A stretch of DNA of 64,000 bases from Macropodus opercularis (Eukaryota > Chordata > Actinopteri > Anabantiformes > Osphronemidae), in assembly GCA_030770545.1 (NCBI GenBank), contig CM061102.1, positions 14,996,501 to 15,060,500 of the forward strand, read 5' to 3'. The notes under the pieces are model-generated. The model made no database searches. It saw only the letters and a list, made by a program, of their open reading frames with translations, and was not told where the DNA came from. The position numbers were made by a program, and so were the translations under genes. This document shows positions 36,780 to 48,668 of the stretch, in pieces (position 1 is the stretch's first letter; each line of letters starts with the position of its first letter).

Positions 36780-39663
36780 AGGAGTGATTCACAGAAATTT
36801 AATAAACATCAAGACAGCTCCTATTACAGAACAAAGTAACAATAAAGTAATTAAATGTGGTCTATTAAATATCAGATCTCTCTCTTCTAAATCTCTGTTA
36901 ATAAATGACTTGATAAGTGACCATCACATAGATTTATTTAGTCTCACTGAAACCTGGCTGCAGCAAGATGAAGACGTTTGTCTGAATGAGTCAACTCCAA
37001 CCAGTCACATCAACCATCATATTCCTAGAAGTTCAGGTAGAGGTGAAAGAGTATCAGCAATATATAACTCAGATTTATTAATTACTCCTAGACCTAAACA
37101 TAACTATAATTCTTTTGAGAGCCTCACTCTGAGCCTTTCTCACTCAGACTGTAAAACCCAGAAACCAGTTGTGTTCTGTGTTGTCTACCGTCCTCCTGGT
37201 CCATATTCAGAGTTTTTATCTAACTTAGTTCTCAGCACAGATACAGTGATTGTAGTGGGTGACTTTAACATTCATGTAGATGTTGACAGTAACTTTCTCA
37301 ACATTGCATTTAATTCCCTACTGGATTCTATTGGTTTTAGTCAGCGTGTGAATGAACCCACTCACTGTCTTAATCATTCTCTGGATCTTGTCCTGACTTA
37401 TGGGATTGAGATTGATCATTTAAAAGTTCTCCCTCAAAACCCTCTGTTATCTGACCATTTCTTAATAACGTTTGAATTTACCACAACAGACCTGACAACA
37501 GTTGGAAATAAGTTCTATTACAGCAGATGTTTATCTGATGATGCTGTTATCAGATTTAAGGAGATGATTCCATCATTTTTGTTTCATTCCCTTGTAGCTA
37601 CACAGAGGAGAGCAGTCATTGGAATCATGAGCAGGTAGATTGTCTTGTTGATGATGCTGCAGCTTCACTGCGTACAATTTTAGACACTGTTGCTGAAGAA
37701 GAAGCCAGTGAATCAGAGGAGGTTGGCTCCATGGTATAACTCAGAGATCCGCAGCCTTAAGCAGAGGACTCGAAAACTGGAAAGACAGTGGCGTCCAACA
37801 AATTAGGTGAATCCTGTCTAGCATGGAAAGACAGTTTAATATTATATAAAAACGCACCTCGGGTTGCTAGAACCACATATTATTCATCATTAATTGAGGA
37901 AAATAAAAACAACCCCAGGTTTCTCTTCAGCACTGTAGCCAGGCTGACTAAGAGTCATAGCTGTGTTGAGCCTAGTGTCCCTTTAAATCTCAACAGCATA
38001 GACTTTATGAATTTCTTTACTAATAAAATCAGAACCATTAGAGAAAAGATTTATCAGAATCTGTCAACAAAAGTCATAAACTGATCTGCAGATCCAACAG
38101 CCTTGGATCTGCTGGTTAGACCTATGTCTTACTTAAACTGCTTTTCCCCCATAGATCACACTGAGTTAACTTCAATAATTAACTCTGCTAAATCAGCTAC
38201 TTGTCTCTTATACCCAATCCCAACCAGATTACTCAAAGAAATTTTTCCATTAATCAGCACATCCATATTAAATCAAATCAACCATTCTCTGTCCACAGGC
38301 TACATACCACAGGCTTTTAAAGTTGCTGTGGTCAAACCTTTATTGAAAAAACCTACTCTTGACCCTAGAGAACTTGCAAACTATAGGCCTATAACCAATC
38401 TGCCCTTTATTTCTAAAGTTCTTGAAAAAACTGTAGCTAAACAGCTATGTGACCACCTGCATACAAATAACCTGTATGAAGATTTCCAGTCAGGATTCAG
38501 ATTACATCATAGCACAGAAACAGCTCTGATTAGAGTCACTAATGATCTTCTCACAGCTTCAGACAATGGTCTAGTTTCTGTACTTGTCCTGTTAGATCTT
38601 AGTGCAGCATTTGATACGATAGATCACAAGATTCTATTGCAGAGACTGGAACATAGCATTGGGATTAAAGGAGAAGCACTGGGATAGTTTAAGTCTTATC
38701 TGTTCACCAGATTCCAATTTGTTTATGTTCATGATCAATCCTCCATCCGCACAAAAATTAGCTTTGGAGTTCCACAGGGTTCTGTGCTTGGTCCAATACT
38801 TTTCAGTCTTTACATGTCTCCCCTTGGTAATATTATTAGAAAACATTCTATAAATTTCACTGCTATGCAGATGATACTCTGCATAGGAAACAAACCAATT
38901 AGTCAAACTTTAAACTTGTTTAAATGATATCAAATCCTGGATGTCCCATAACTTTCTACAACTGAATTCAGATAAAACTGAGGTTATAATAATTGGGGCA
39001 GAATCAGAATGTTACTCTGGATGACATAACGTTAGCTTCAAGTTCTACTGTGAGGAACCTTGGTGTCATTGTTGACCAAGATCTGTCCTTTACACCATAT
39101 ATTAAAGAAATCTCTAGAACCGCCTACTTCCACCTGAGGAATATTGCTAAAATTAGGAGCGTCCTCTCACAGAGTCATGCTGAAAAATTAATCTATGCAT
39201 TTGTTACCTCTAGGCTTGACTACTGTAACTCGCTACTCATAGGTTGTCCTAATAACTATTTGAAAATCCTCCAATTAATTCAAAATGCTGCAGCCAGAGT
39301 CTGACTGGACTTAGGAAGAGAGATCACATTTCTCCAACATTAGCTTATCTGCATTGGCTCCCTGTCAAATCTAGGATAGAATTCAAAATTATTCTCCTCA
39401 CCTACAAAGCTCTTCATAATAAAGCTCCATTTTATCTTAAAGACCTCATCGCTCCTTATGCTCCCAACAGAACGCTTCGTTCTTGGATCGCTGGTCTACT
39501 TGTGGTTCCTAGAGTTTCTAACGGTAGAACGGGAGGCAGAGCATTTAGCTACCAAGCTCCTCTCCTATGGAACCAGCTTCCAGTCCAGGTTCGAGAAGCA
39601 GACACCCTGTCTAGTTTTAAAACTAGGCTTAAAACCTTTCTTTTTGACAAAGCGTATAGTTAG
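36780..39663 (+). pseudogene. L2 ORF2: endonuclease plus reverse transcriptase, broken
   Basis: The first part (325-codon frame ending 37,638) holds an apurinic-type endonuclease: LLNIRS (N70), TETWL (E97), GDFN (200-203) and LSDH (264-266), the residues that nick target DNA. Then come a linker (37,788-38,084), the first reverse-transcriptase half (38,103-38,687, with YRPITNLPFISKVLEKTVAK and DLSAAFDTIDH), and a shifted frame carrying the YADD active site (38,864-38,875). A frame from 38,993 (RNLGVIVDQDLSF) and the C-terminal LLWNQLPVQVREADTL block follow, ending at KAYS near 39,660. At least four frameshifts or stops separate the parts, so the enzyme is dead although all domains remain. Confidence 0.9.
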
Positions 39664-40213
39664 AGATGGTTCTGGTCACTCTGAACCATCTCTTAGTTAA
39701 GCTGCTATAGACTTAGATGCTGGGGGACGTCCTTCATTCACTGAGCTCTTTTTTCTCTTTTTCTTCTATCCGCTAACATGCCTCCATCTCCACATGTGAC
39801 TAACTTTGTCTCTTTTCTCTCCTAGTTGTGCTTCTCCCCTTCTGCGCCAATTCACAACATCAGTTATCTCAGGGCACTTTACAAGTAAGGTTTTAAGACC
39901 TTACACAACTAAACCCAACAATTCCCACATAGAGCAAGCTTTTAATTGTAGCCAATCGATAAATTGTACAGTTAAATAGCGACAGCGGAGAGGAAAAACT
40001 CCCTCTCTCACGAGGAAGAAACCTCCAGCAGACCCAGGCTCAGTGTGGGCGGCCATCTGCCTTGACCGGTTGGGGTGAGGGGATAGAGAAGAGAGAAAAG
40101 AACACAACAACAACAACAAAACAAGCAGCAACAGAACACAGGCGGGATGGTTGGACCAGCAACTGAACACTGGAGACACACGACTCTGAGTCTGATGATA
40201 CCTGTAGATGAAA

Positions 40214-40450
40214 AGTGATGTATTAAATGTGTTTGTGTTCCAATCCTATAGCTTTGGCTGCCAGCAGATAGTTATCCTAGTAAGATAGATTAAATCTGGA
40301 AGAATATCAGGTGATCAACCTATAGTTAAGTTACTTTATTTGCTTTGACAGTGTCAGTAATTCCCCCCAAACATTGTCTGTTCTCCTCAGAGGATTTAAA
40401 TATGTTTATGGCATTAGAGCAGTAAATTGAAAATAATATAAGCGTTTCTG
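40214..40450. other. Flank of the inverted L2 end
   Basis: No L2 tail, no clear target duplication and no gene were seen. Confidence 0.45.
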
Positions 40451-40960
40451 TGACAGTTCGGCCCTCCAACCCCTGGAGGATACTCTTGTTCGTCTTTCTT
40501 CTTCGTTGGTTTTGTTACCTCCTTGTTTCTGTGATTATCACTTGCACTTGCTTGTTATTTCCTGTTTGTTGGTATTTAAGTTTCTCTCTGTGTCTTTGTT
40601 GGCCTGTACTTGGATGTTACTATTTGTTCCGTATGTGATGCCGGCGCCGCAGGCTTGTTACTTGTATGTGCTCCTTGTTTTTGTTTGATGGATGTTATTC
40701 CCTGTTCTAGTTTGTGGGGTTGTTACTCCTTGTCCTCGTTTATGTGTTTGCATGTGTTTACTTCGTTAGGTCTTGTTTGACTGTGTTTGTATTTATTAGT
40801 TTGTGTCAGACTGTTAGATTGTGTTGGTGTTAAGTTTCTCATATGTTTGCATCTCAGCTTTTGTTTGTCATCTCCCTTTGTTTCAGTTTAACTTATTATT
40901 CAAACATTGGTTAACCATACATGTGAGTCCCTGGGTCTTTGCACTGGGGTTCCAATTTGT
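40451..40960 (+). repeat. Pyrimidine-rich LTR-like repeat
   Basis: Begins TGTGACAGTTCGGCCCTCC and continues with TTTGTT, TGTTACTCC and TTTCTC words, a TATTTAAGTTTC box at about 40,572 and a GTGAGTCCCTGGGTC end. Related fragments lie at 23,961-24,210 (minus) and 54,775-55,020 (minus). A solo LTR or non-autonomous element is likely; termini were not confirmed. Confidence 0.4.
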
Positions 40961-41575
40961 ACTTTAAATAGGTGAATGGTCTAACAAAAGCGTCACGCTC
41001 CAGTTTCAGCCGGATTTGTGGCAAAGCAGATCACTGTAGACGAACCTTGACTAAATGGATTTGCCGGAGAGGCAGTGGACAGATAACTTTGTTTTTAAAC
41101 TGGATGCCTAATTGGCCCTTTGTGCTTTCAAACATGCAATTGTGGATTCTGTTTGCTGTTATTTCAAGTGTCCATGTGAAGTGTATAATTCAAAAGACAA
41201 GACTGATTGGCCTATGAAGGTTTTAACAGTAACAGGCCCCACACTACACTAGAAAAATAACATCAATTATCCATTCAGAGCCAGACAGATTGGTGACCAG
41301 TCTCCAGAGGATGTTTCTTATCACACCATGTCAAAATAAGAGTGTGTAACAAAATATAAGTGAACAGTAAAAGCAGGATGTAAAATAAACATAGAAACTC
41401 GCAGGCCAAAAAGTTTTTATTAACATAGGTAAAGTTAGTACAGTTAAGCTTCTCCTTCTTCTTTTAGGTATTCAGTTTCCAGAGTACATTTGCTTAGTCT
41501 TGAGATGACTTGCTGTAAATTAACCTAAATAAAACACTGTAAAATAATACCGCATAGTTAACCATATAACCATGC
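40961..41575. other. Unannotated sequence
   Basis: Nothing recognisable. The 81-codon frame at 40,972 looks like chance. Confidence 0.45.
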
Positions 41576-41718
41576 ATGATATATACTGTGTGTGTGTGTG
41601 TGTGTGTATACTGTACACACACATAATGATGATATAGACATCACCATTATCATCATCATTGTTGCTCTTGTTTTAATTATGTATTTAGTTTTTTTTTTCT
41701 TCTACTTTCCTATGATAT

Positions 41719-41750
<32 letters not shown>

Positions 41751-41985
41751 TACTGTACACACACATAATGATGATATATACATCATCATTATCATCATCA
41801 TTGTTGCTCTTGTTTTAATTATGTATTTAGTTTTTTTTTTCTTCTACTTTCCTATGATATATACTGTGTGTGTGTGTATACTGTACACACACATAATGAT
41901 GATATATACATCATCATTATCATCATCATTGTTGCTCTTGTTTTAATTATGTATTTAGTTTTTTTTTTTTCTTCTACTTTCCTAT
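41576..41985. repeat. Minisatellite, three units of about 131-142 bp
   Basis: Three head-to-tail units start at 41,576, 41,712 and 41,854. Each has ATGATATATACTG, a (TG)n tract, ACTGTACACACAC, an ATC/ATT-rich block, a GTTGCTCTTG word, a T-run and CTTCTACTTTCC. Units differ mainly in (TG)n length and T-run length, so they are recent duplicates. The short open frames in them are repeat artefacts. Confidence 0.95.
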
Positions 41986-42063
41986 CTGTTGTTCTTAATG
42001 TTTCTCTGTATACTCTAAGTAAAACTGTCCTTCACAATGCAGCATCCAGCTGCAATCCAGAAA

Positions 42064-42082
42064 ATACATACATACATACATA
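42064..42082. repeat. (CATA)n microsatellite
   Basis: Four to five CATA units just after the minisatellite flank. Confidence 0.8.
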
Positions 42083-42424
42083 TCTAGGGCACGGAGCATG
42101 ACAATGATAAACCAAACAGAACCAAAAAAAAGAAAGATTGTAACACAAACGTTCAAATGTTCCTTACTTTCCTTGCACTATATATACTTTCTAGAAAAGC
42201 TAATCTAACTTCCTCTGAGTTCTAGTTTAATTCAATCACTTCCCCAAAAAATTATCATTATTCTTTTTGTATTAAGTTGATTTAGTTCCATGGACTGTAC
42301 ACCAGAGGGAGCTCCTACTAAAGCTTTGTGGACAAAGATTTCCAAGAGACTCTTTTTATATTCCCTGGTTTCACCTCATGCAACTATGACAGCTCAGTAT
42401 GTTCTCAGTAACACTTATATATAT

Positions 42425-42426
<2 letters not shown>
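42083..42426. other. Unannotated sequence
   Basis: Nothing recognisable. Confidence 0.45.

Positions 42427-42460
<34 letters not shown>
42427..42460. repeat. (ATT)n microsatellite
   Basis: About eleven ATT units, 20 bases upstream of the Tc1 insertion. Confidence 0.95.
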
Positions 42461-42479
42461 GTTAAAGATGTACTATATA

Positions 42480-43996
42480 CAGTTGCAAGAAAAAGTATGT
42501 GAACCCTTTGGGATTACATGGATTTCTGCATTAATTGGTTCATAAAACGTGTTCTGATCGTCATCAAAGTCACAACAAAAGAAAGACACAGTCTGCTTAA
42601 ACTAATACTGCACAAAAATTATATGTTTTCATGTTTTTATTGAACATAACAGTGCTGGGTGGATATGTGAACTTTTTGACTTAATAATGTGTTTCCTGTA
42701 GTGGCAGATCAGACCTACACAACGGTCTGGAGGAATTTTGGACCATTCCTCTTTACAAAACTATTTCAGTGCAGCAATATTCTTGAGATGTCTGATGTGA
42801 ATGGCTCTCTTGAGGTCATGACACAGCATCTCAATCGGGTTGAGGTCAGGACTCTGACTGGGCCGCTACAGAAGGCAAATTTCTTCTGTTGAAGCCATTC
42901 TGTTGTTGATGTACTTCTATGCTTTGGGTCGTTGTCCTGTTGCATCACCATCCACTGTGGAGCCGTAGTTGCCAGACAGATGGTCTTAAGTAAAATGTCT
43001 TGATAAACTTTTGGAATTCATCAATGACAGTAATCCGTCCAGGTCCTGAGGCAGCAAAGCAGCCCCAAACTATGATGCCCCCTCCACCATGTTTTACAGT
43101 GGGAATGAGGTGTTGATGTTGGTTTGCTGTGCCATTTTTTCTCCACACGTTGTGTGGTCTTTCCAAACAACTCAATTTTGGTTTCATCTGTCCACTGACT
43201 ATTTTGCCAGTAGTGTTGTGGAACATCCAGGTGCTCTTTTGCAAACTTCAAACATGCTGCAATATTATTTTTGGACAGCAGTGGCTTCCTCCGTGGTGTC
43301 CTCCCATATACTCCATTTTTGTTTAATATTTTACTTATTGTAGATTAAAAATGTTAATGTGCCAGAGATTTCTGAAAGTCTTTATCCACGTTAGGATTCT
43401 TCTTCACCTCACTGAGCATTCTGCGCTGTGCTCTTGCAGTCGTCTGTACCACGCCTAGGGAGAGTAGCAACAATGCTGAACTTTCTCCATTTGTAGACAG
43501 CCTGTCTTGCCATGGACACATAGAGCTTTTAAAGATTGTTTTGTAACCCTTTCCAGTTTCATGGAAGTCAACAACTCTTGATCGTAGGTCTTCTGAGAGC
43601 TCTTTTGTGCAAGGTAGGGTGTACATCAGGCAATGCTTCTTGAGAATAGTAAACTTAAAACTGGTGTGTGTTTTTATCGGGCAGGACAGCTTTAACCAAC
43701 ACATCCAATCTCATCAAATTGATGGGACTCCAGGTTGGCTGACTCCTGGCTCCAATTAGCTCTTGGAGAAGTCATTAGCCTAGGGGTTCACATACTTTTT
43801 CCACCCTGCAATGTGAATGGTTACATGTTATGTTCAATAAAAACATGAACACATATAATGTTTGTGCAGTATTAGTTTAAGCAGATTGTGTTATTCTATT
43901 GTTGTGACTTCGATGAAGATCAGAACACATTCTATGACCAATTTATGCAGAAATCCATGTAATCTCAAAGGGTTCACATACTTTTTCTTGCAACTG
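42480..43996 (-). mobile_element. Complete Tc1-like element, IR/DR type
   Basis: The ends are CAGTTGCAAGAAAAAGTATG and its inverted complement (ending CTTTTTCTTGCAACTG), flanked by TA on both sides (42,478-42,479 and 43,997-43,998), the Tc1/mariner target. The inverted repeats are long, about 200 bp (to about 42,690 and from about 43,780). They contain a second internal copy of the motif (GTGAACTTTTTGAC left, GTTCACATACTTTTTCC right), the IR/DR arrangement known from Sleeping Beauty-class fish elements. Total 1,517 bp, near the usual 1.6 kb. The transposase inside is on the minus strand and inactivated. Confidence 0.95.
42700..43680 (-). pseudogene. Tc1-like transposase, inactivated
   Basis: A cut-and-paste transposase of the DDE family. 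Minus-strand pieces in order are: the paired-type DNA-binding start (TKELSEDLRSRVVDFHETGK), a linker with AQRRMLSEVKKNPNVD, a SQWTDETKIELFGK block holding the first catalytic D, the glycine-rich KHGGGGIIVWGCFAASGPGR, and MQQDNDPKH with the second D (about 42,951). After this the frame is lost, and the third acidic residue region is not readable. At least three frameshifts and stops are present, and the segment is slightly short of the family's roughly 340 codons. Confidence 0.9.
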
Positions 43997-43998
43997 TA

Positions 43999-46561
43999 TG
44001 TTACCACACTTGGTCTGTAATTTAAGAAAGAAGATGTTTGCACATACACACGTGTGATGGTTATAAGGCAGGAAATCAGACTGCTCATCTCCAATGTAAT
44101 GAAGGTGTGTGTGTGAGTGTGTGTTTGTGAATATACAACAGGTTTCCATTAATACAAACATTAGTACAATACTTAAACCTGATATCTGTTTCAGTATCAT
44201 TAGGTTAAGAATTTGTTGTTATTTATATTGGTTCACAATTCATCATTGCTATTACATGTTATGAATGTTATTACATGTTGAATTCATTCTAGATTCATGA
44301 AAGTCTGTATAGGATCTGTGTATAATGTGTGTACTTGAGAATGGTATGGACAACTGACCCTGACAACTGGGCCTGATTGTTTATACACATTCATATTTTA
44401 TTTTATCTTAGTTTTTCTTTCTATAAAGTGCTTAGGAACTAATGAGAATTATTACTGGAAAGATTTTTCACTCAGACAACAACTTATGAGCACTACTGCT
44501 TTCCTTCCAACTGTACTGTATGTCTGGTTGTTAAAGTCCCAGAGCAATAGCTGCATCCTCCTTGAGCTAGAAACAATTGCAAAACCATTTTTTGTAAAGT
44601 AGAAGCAGACTGACTATAGAGGTGGAAGGGGGTCGTCTGTCATTTTGGTGGTGGTAGAGGTGCATTAGGAGGACTAAGAGAGCACTTAACAATGCTGAGG
44701 GGGGCCAGTTTGAGTGAGGGTGCAAAACTGTCTTGATATTAAAAAAAATCACAAAAGCAGAAGAATTGGCATTTCAGTGCTTTCCTATCCTACATAGTAA
44801 GATTTATAGTGCTTTTTCGGTGACATGGAAAATGTAAATCTGTAAGTGAACCTGTATCAGTGGTTGTGTGCATTTAAGTAGAGACTGAATGAGTGAGGTT
44901 TTAATCTGGTCTGGTCTTTTCATTGATCACATCCCCAGGCGCTGCTTGAGGTGGTGTGTTGCTGGATGAGGCTTCTTGGACAAGCCACTCCACAGTCTTG
45001 TCTATGACAGACAGCTCTGCCCATCGCCATGCGAGTGTGTGTTGCCTGTATCGACTCCTGTCCATCGCATAATTCCATTAATCAGTCCAATTTCCCTGTG
45101 GGCAGTGGTTTATTTCTGTCATCAAATGCCTGATGAAATCTTTAGACGCTGTGTATTAGGGAACAATCTCTACAAATAGCTGATAGTTTTAACCAGTCAC
45201 AAGCTGCGCTGAGGCATCGCTCAGCTCTAATTTGAAAGGGAGTGAGGTGATAATGCGATGTGTCATCCTTTTGTGGGCGTGCATTAATGGTGCTATCCAA
45301 GATGGCAATTGGTGGCAAATCAACTTCTTACAGCAGGAGGAGGACAGGGTTGGGGGTGGGGGGCTGGGTTGGAGTTGAGTGAAACAACATTGACTGGCAA
45401 ACTGCAGAGCCACAGCAGTCTTTAATCCATTACTTCTCCTGATGGGGAAGGTTAAATACATCTCAACTGTAGATGACATGTTGCTTTTTTAACTCCAAGC
45501 TCTCGCTGTCTGTTACTCAGATTTCGGGTTTTCATGTGTAGTGTCCAGGAAACATGCTCTTAATTCATTCTTGTCCTAAGAGGTATCTAAACGGTACTAC
45601 TGTAGTGTAACATCAAGTGTGGTAGAGACACACTTTGATACCATAACCTCCACTGACATCAAATTATTTACTTGACATTTAAGATTAGTAAACATACATG
45701 AACATATGATACGTTTTATATCTGTAGTGAACCTTTTACATTAACTAGCAGGCCGCTAACTTGGACAATAGTTTTACTGTAGTAAACTGGGGGAACCATA
45801 TACGGCTATACTAAATGTTCATGTTTATTCTCATCTAAATCAGTACTTTGGTGTACTGGTGTAATTTATTGTGCTGTGTGGTGTGTATTTTATTGTATTT
45901 TGCATATTGTTGACACTAACAAAATAAACAAACAAACGCAATTTTCAGCTTTCTGAAATTGTATGAAAGAGAGATGAAATTCATGGAAATATGGACACAT
46001 TTGACCTTATAACTGAAGTCCAAAACATTGCTGCCTCTATTGATCTGATCTGCATTAATGTCATCATTCAATCAATCAATATCAGTAATAACAGCATTGA
46101 TTTGCCACAGTGAAGCAGAGTTACAAAAAGCCAGTTCTCAGCAGTCCACAAATAACTATTTTAACAAACCAAGAGCCTCATCTGGATCCGTATTATGGAT
46201 CCTGAAAAATTTATACAATATTTGTGGAACAGTACCAATCTGATGTAATTGAAGTTCCAAAAAATGACAACCTCACATTCAATCATACATACTGCAAACT
46301 TGTCCTGAAGTGTAAGTAAACAATAAAATGTATGTAAGCGTTTCCTATCACTGCCATACTGTCAACAATCCAGTCCTGAAAATGGAAAACTTGGGAAACA
46401 TTTCTTAGAGTTTTTAGAGTAGCTTGATTAAACCTTTACACACAGCTGACTGGTATTAATATGGCTTGTCTGTGAGTTGTTGTGCAATGTTGATTGCACT
46501 GTCTAAATCTTTGTGCAGCTGTTTCTGAAAGATCTTACTGATGCAGTTGCACATATAAGAG
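43999..46561. other. Unannotated; possible conserved element at 44.94-45.48 kb
   Basis: No gene recognised. The 44,940-45,480 stretch is unique, has balanced composition and short homeodomain-type words (ATTAATC), and lacks repeats, resembling conserved non-coding DNA. GT-rich sequence lies at 44,105-44,130. Confidence 0.35.
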
Positions 46562-47045
46562 TCAAATCAAGTCAAGTCAAGTCAGGTTGAGCTTTATTGT
46601 CGCTTTGTTACATATGAAGACATACAGAGGAACAAAATGGCGCGTCTTGCAAGACCAGACAGAGAGACAATAAATAAATAAATGACTATATACATTTAAC
46701 TAAGAATATACATTAAGTTAAGACAGACTGTACAGGTACTTACAAGACATAGATACAAGATGTTGTGCAAAAAGGTATTTCCTTTGTGTATTTCACCTCA
46801 GAGTTTTACAGTGTTTATTTTAGTAAAGATAGTCTTTATTTAGAGTTAAAGTATCAGGGCTCTCACAGTTTGTGGGGGAAAAGCTGTTCTCTGATGGGCT
46901 CTGATGCTCAGTCACCTTCTTCCTGATGGAAGGAGTTGAAAGAGACTGTGGGAAGGACAGGTGGGGTCCTTCATGAGGCTGTTGGCTTTGCTGGAGCATT
47001 GTGTAAGGAAAATGTCCAGGATGGGAGAGGGGTGCCAATGATGTT
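46562..47045 (-). mobile_element. Rex1/CR1-like LINE, 3' end
   Basis: On the minus strand the segment encodes a late ORF2 tail (FLTQCSSKANSLMKDPTCP, then LLPSGRRR-type text in a nearby frame, then VTEHQSPSENSFSPTNCESP) from 47,038. It then continues into a 3' UTR that ends in GACAATAAAGCTC followed by a (TTGAC)n-type tail (ACTTGACTTGACTTGA) at 46,562-46,585. It is 5'-truncated and has no usable frame. Confidence 0.65.
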
Positions 47046-47070
47046 TGCAGCTGTATTAGTCTTTACATTT

Positions 47071-47122
47071 GTTTTTAAACAATACTGTATGTTAAACTAA
47101 TTTTCACTGTTAAATGTGTGTT
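47071..47122 (+). repeat. 52-bp direct repeat, copy 1
   Basis: GTTTTTAAACAATACTGTAT and the following 32 bases recur at 48,089-48,140 with a single mismatch. It immediately follows the 5' edge of the minus-strand LINE. Confidence 0.9.
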
Positions 47123-48088
47123 ATGGCCGACATGGACTGACTGACTAAGAGGTTTACATACATTCATAAAGACAATCCACAAAGTCACTTCCATCACATA
47201 TGTGGTGACACGGTATCCTTTAAGAGTAGTAACTCTAACATGGACTCACATGATTACTCACAGGGCTCACTGGTCAGAAAATGTGCCTTTAATTAGGAAG
47301 TTCATTGTCAAAAAATGAATTAATATTTTTACTGATGAAGGAAGATTTTATTGGGATCTCAGAGATGCTAATTGAGGTCTGGGTCTTTCCAAATCACCGT
47401 GCTGTGTTGGCTGTGTTTTGCTGTGAGGGTAGCAAATTTTATCCCTCTCCAAAGGCTCCTCATCAACTAGCCATCCAAACATTCTTGCTGGTGTTTTCAC
47501 CATAACTGGTGGAGCTGTGTGGTAACTATCTCTCATTCTTTCATAAGCACATCATCATCATCATCAGCATCATAAGCATATAATTAATGTGCTTATACTT
47601 CATCTGATAATATATATATATATATTTCTTTATTTATACTTTGACTTTAATTATGTTAATTACTTGAGGTTACTGAGACTGAAGATTATAAATAAAATTA
47701 TGTACATATTTCCTGCTTGAGAATTATTATAGAGAAGTACTATTACTCTGGGCATAGTTTCCTATTGTGACACATGTCATGAAAAGACAAACAAACACTG
47801 AATGGATGCTGCTAAGAAAGAATTGTGTTGTTTATCAAAAGCCTGATCTAGCTTATTCTACTGCGCCACAGAGCTCCATTGTTGTCCAGAAACTATTCAT
47901 TGAGCCACTGTTGCACTTGGTGACATGTTCCTTCATTTCCATGAAAACCTACACTGTAATTTATTTTGACCTAGTCCCACACAAACTCTGCAACTTCCAC
48001 AATATTTTAAATATTGTAGATTCATCTGGATTAATGTCCTTTTGTTTGAGTAACATTAGTCTTTCAATATTTATTATTTAAAAAAATA
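47123..48088. other. Sequence between the 52-bp direct repeats
   Basis: No gene was recognised. CATCAT and (TA)n runs occur at 47,550-47,630. The 104-codon frame at 47,767 has no identifiable domain. Confidence 0.4.
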
Positions 48089-48140
48089 GTTTTTAAACAA
48101 TACTGTATGGTAAACTAATTTTCACTGTTAAATGTGTGTT
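48089..48140 (+). repeat. 52-bp direct repeat, copy 2
   Basis: Second copy of the 47,071 sequence, same orientation, one base different. Confidence 0.9.
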
Positions 48141-48397
48141 TTTTACACATTTATAGTAAAGGTTATGGAGCAGGAGATTAGATCTTGGGAATTTTTATGT
48201 CTCCAGTGTACGTCTATCTTACTTAATGCTGGGAAGAGTGACATTCTATGATTGCTGATGGGTATAAACACTAAGTTGATGTCTTCTAGGGAAACTGGGG
48301 CTACAGCTGCTACACATGTATAAAGCAACCAACAAAGCAGGCAAGAACAAAATTATTTATGTTACATTTAAAACAATTATAATGTAAATATTCTAAA
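48141..48397. other. Unannotated sequence
   Basis: Nothing recognisable. Confidence 0.45.
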
Positions 48398-48668
48398 TAA
48401 TGGCGGCACAGTGGTGAGGTTAGGGTGGGTTCGATTCCCGGAGGCGACTGGGGGCTTTTCTGTGTGGAGTATGCATGTACTCCCGTGTCTGCGTGGGATC
48501 TCTGTCTTCCTCCCACAGTCCAAGACATGCAGTTAGGCTGATTGGAGAAACTCTAAATTAGGTGTGTGAGTGTGTGCGTGTCTATATGTGGCCCTGCGAC
48601 AGACTGGTGACCTAGCCAGGGTGTACCCTGTCTCCTGCCCATAACACCTCCAGCACACCTAAAGGGAA
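48398..48668 (+). repeat. SINE-like element, fullest copy in the window
   Basis: Starts TGGCGGCACAGTGGTGAGGT (A-box-like), has a B-box-like GGTTCGATTCC at 48,428-48,438, then TTTTCTGTGTGGAGTATGCA, TTCCTCCCACAGTCC, GCAGTTAGGCTGATTGG and GACAGACTGGTGACC. It ends in AGATGAATGAAT. The internal RNA polymerase III-type promoter and the ATGAAT end identify a tRNA-headed SINE. Five shorter copies lie at 13,320, 13,980, 21,945, 34,740 and 59,262. Confidence 0.75.

Larger units (their letters stand above)
36475..40213 (+). mobile_element. L2/Maui-like LINE, longest copy, with inverted 3' end
   Basis: This non-LTR retrotransposon copy contains, in order, the end of ORF1 (36,475-36,772), an ORF2 endonuclease, a reverse transcriptase, the C-terminal tail and the 3' UTR. 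From 39,845 to 40,213 the 3' UTR lies in the opposite orientation: the minus strand of that piece reads the remaining 3' UTR from the TACAGGTATCATC block to GTTGTGAATTGGCG. The AATAAAG and (TTGAA)n tail expected after it are missing. Sequence identity to the 19.5-kb copy is high, so the insertion is young. The start is truncated, as is usual for L2. Confidence 0.9.

Noticed and set aside
36475..40213. Twin-priming inversion as an explanation of the L2 structure
   Set aside because: Twin priming would invert the 5' segment and keep the 3' tail; here the 3' segment is inverted and the tail absent.
41728..42101. Two frames reading VCVCVYTVHTHNDDIYIII
   Set aside because: They are translations of the TG/CA and ATT minisatellite units, not proteins.
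48428..48438. Possible tRNA gene (GGTTCGATTCC B box)
   Set aside because: No cloverleaf or acceptor stem can be formed; it is the promoter head of a SINE.
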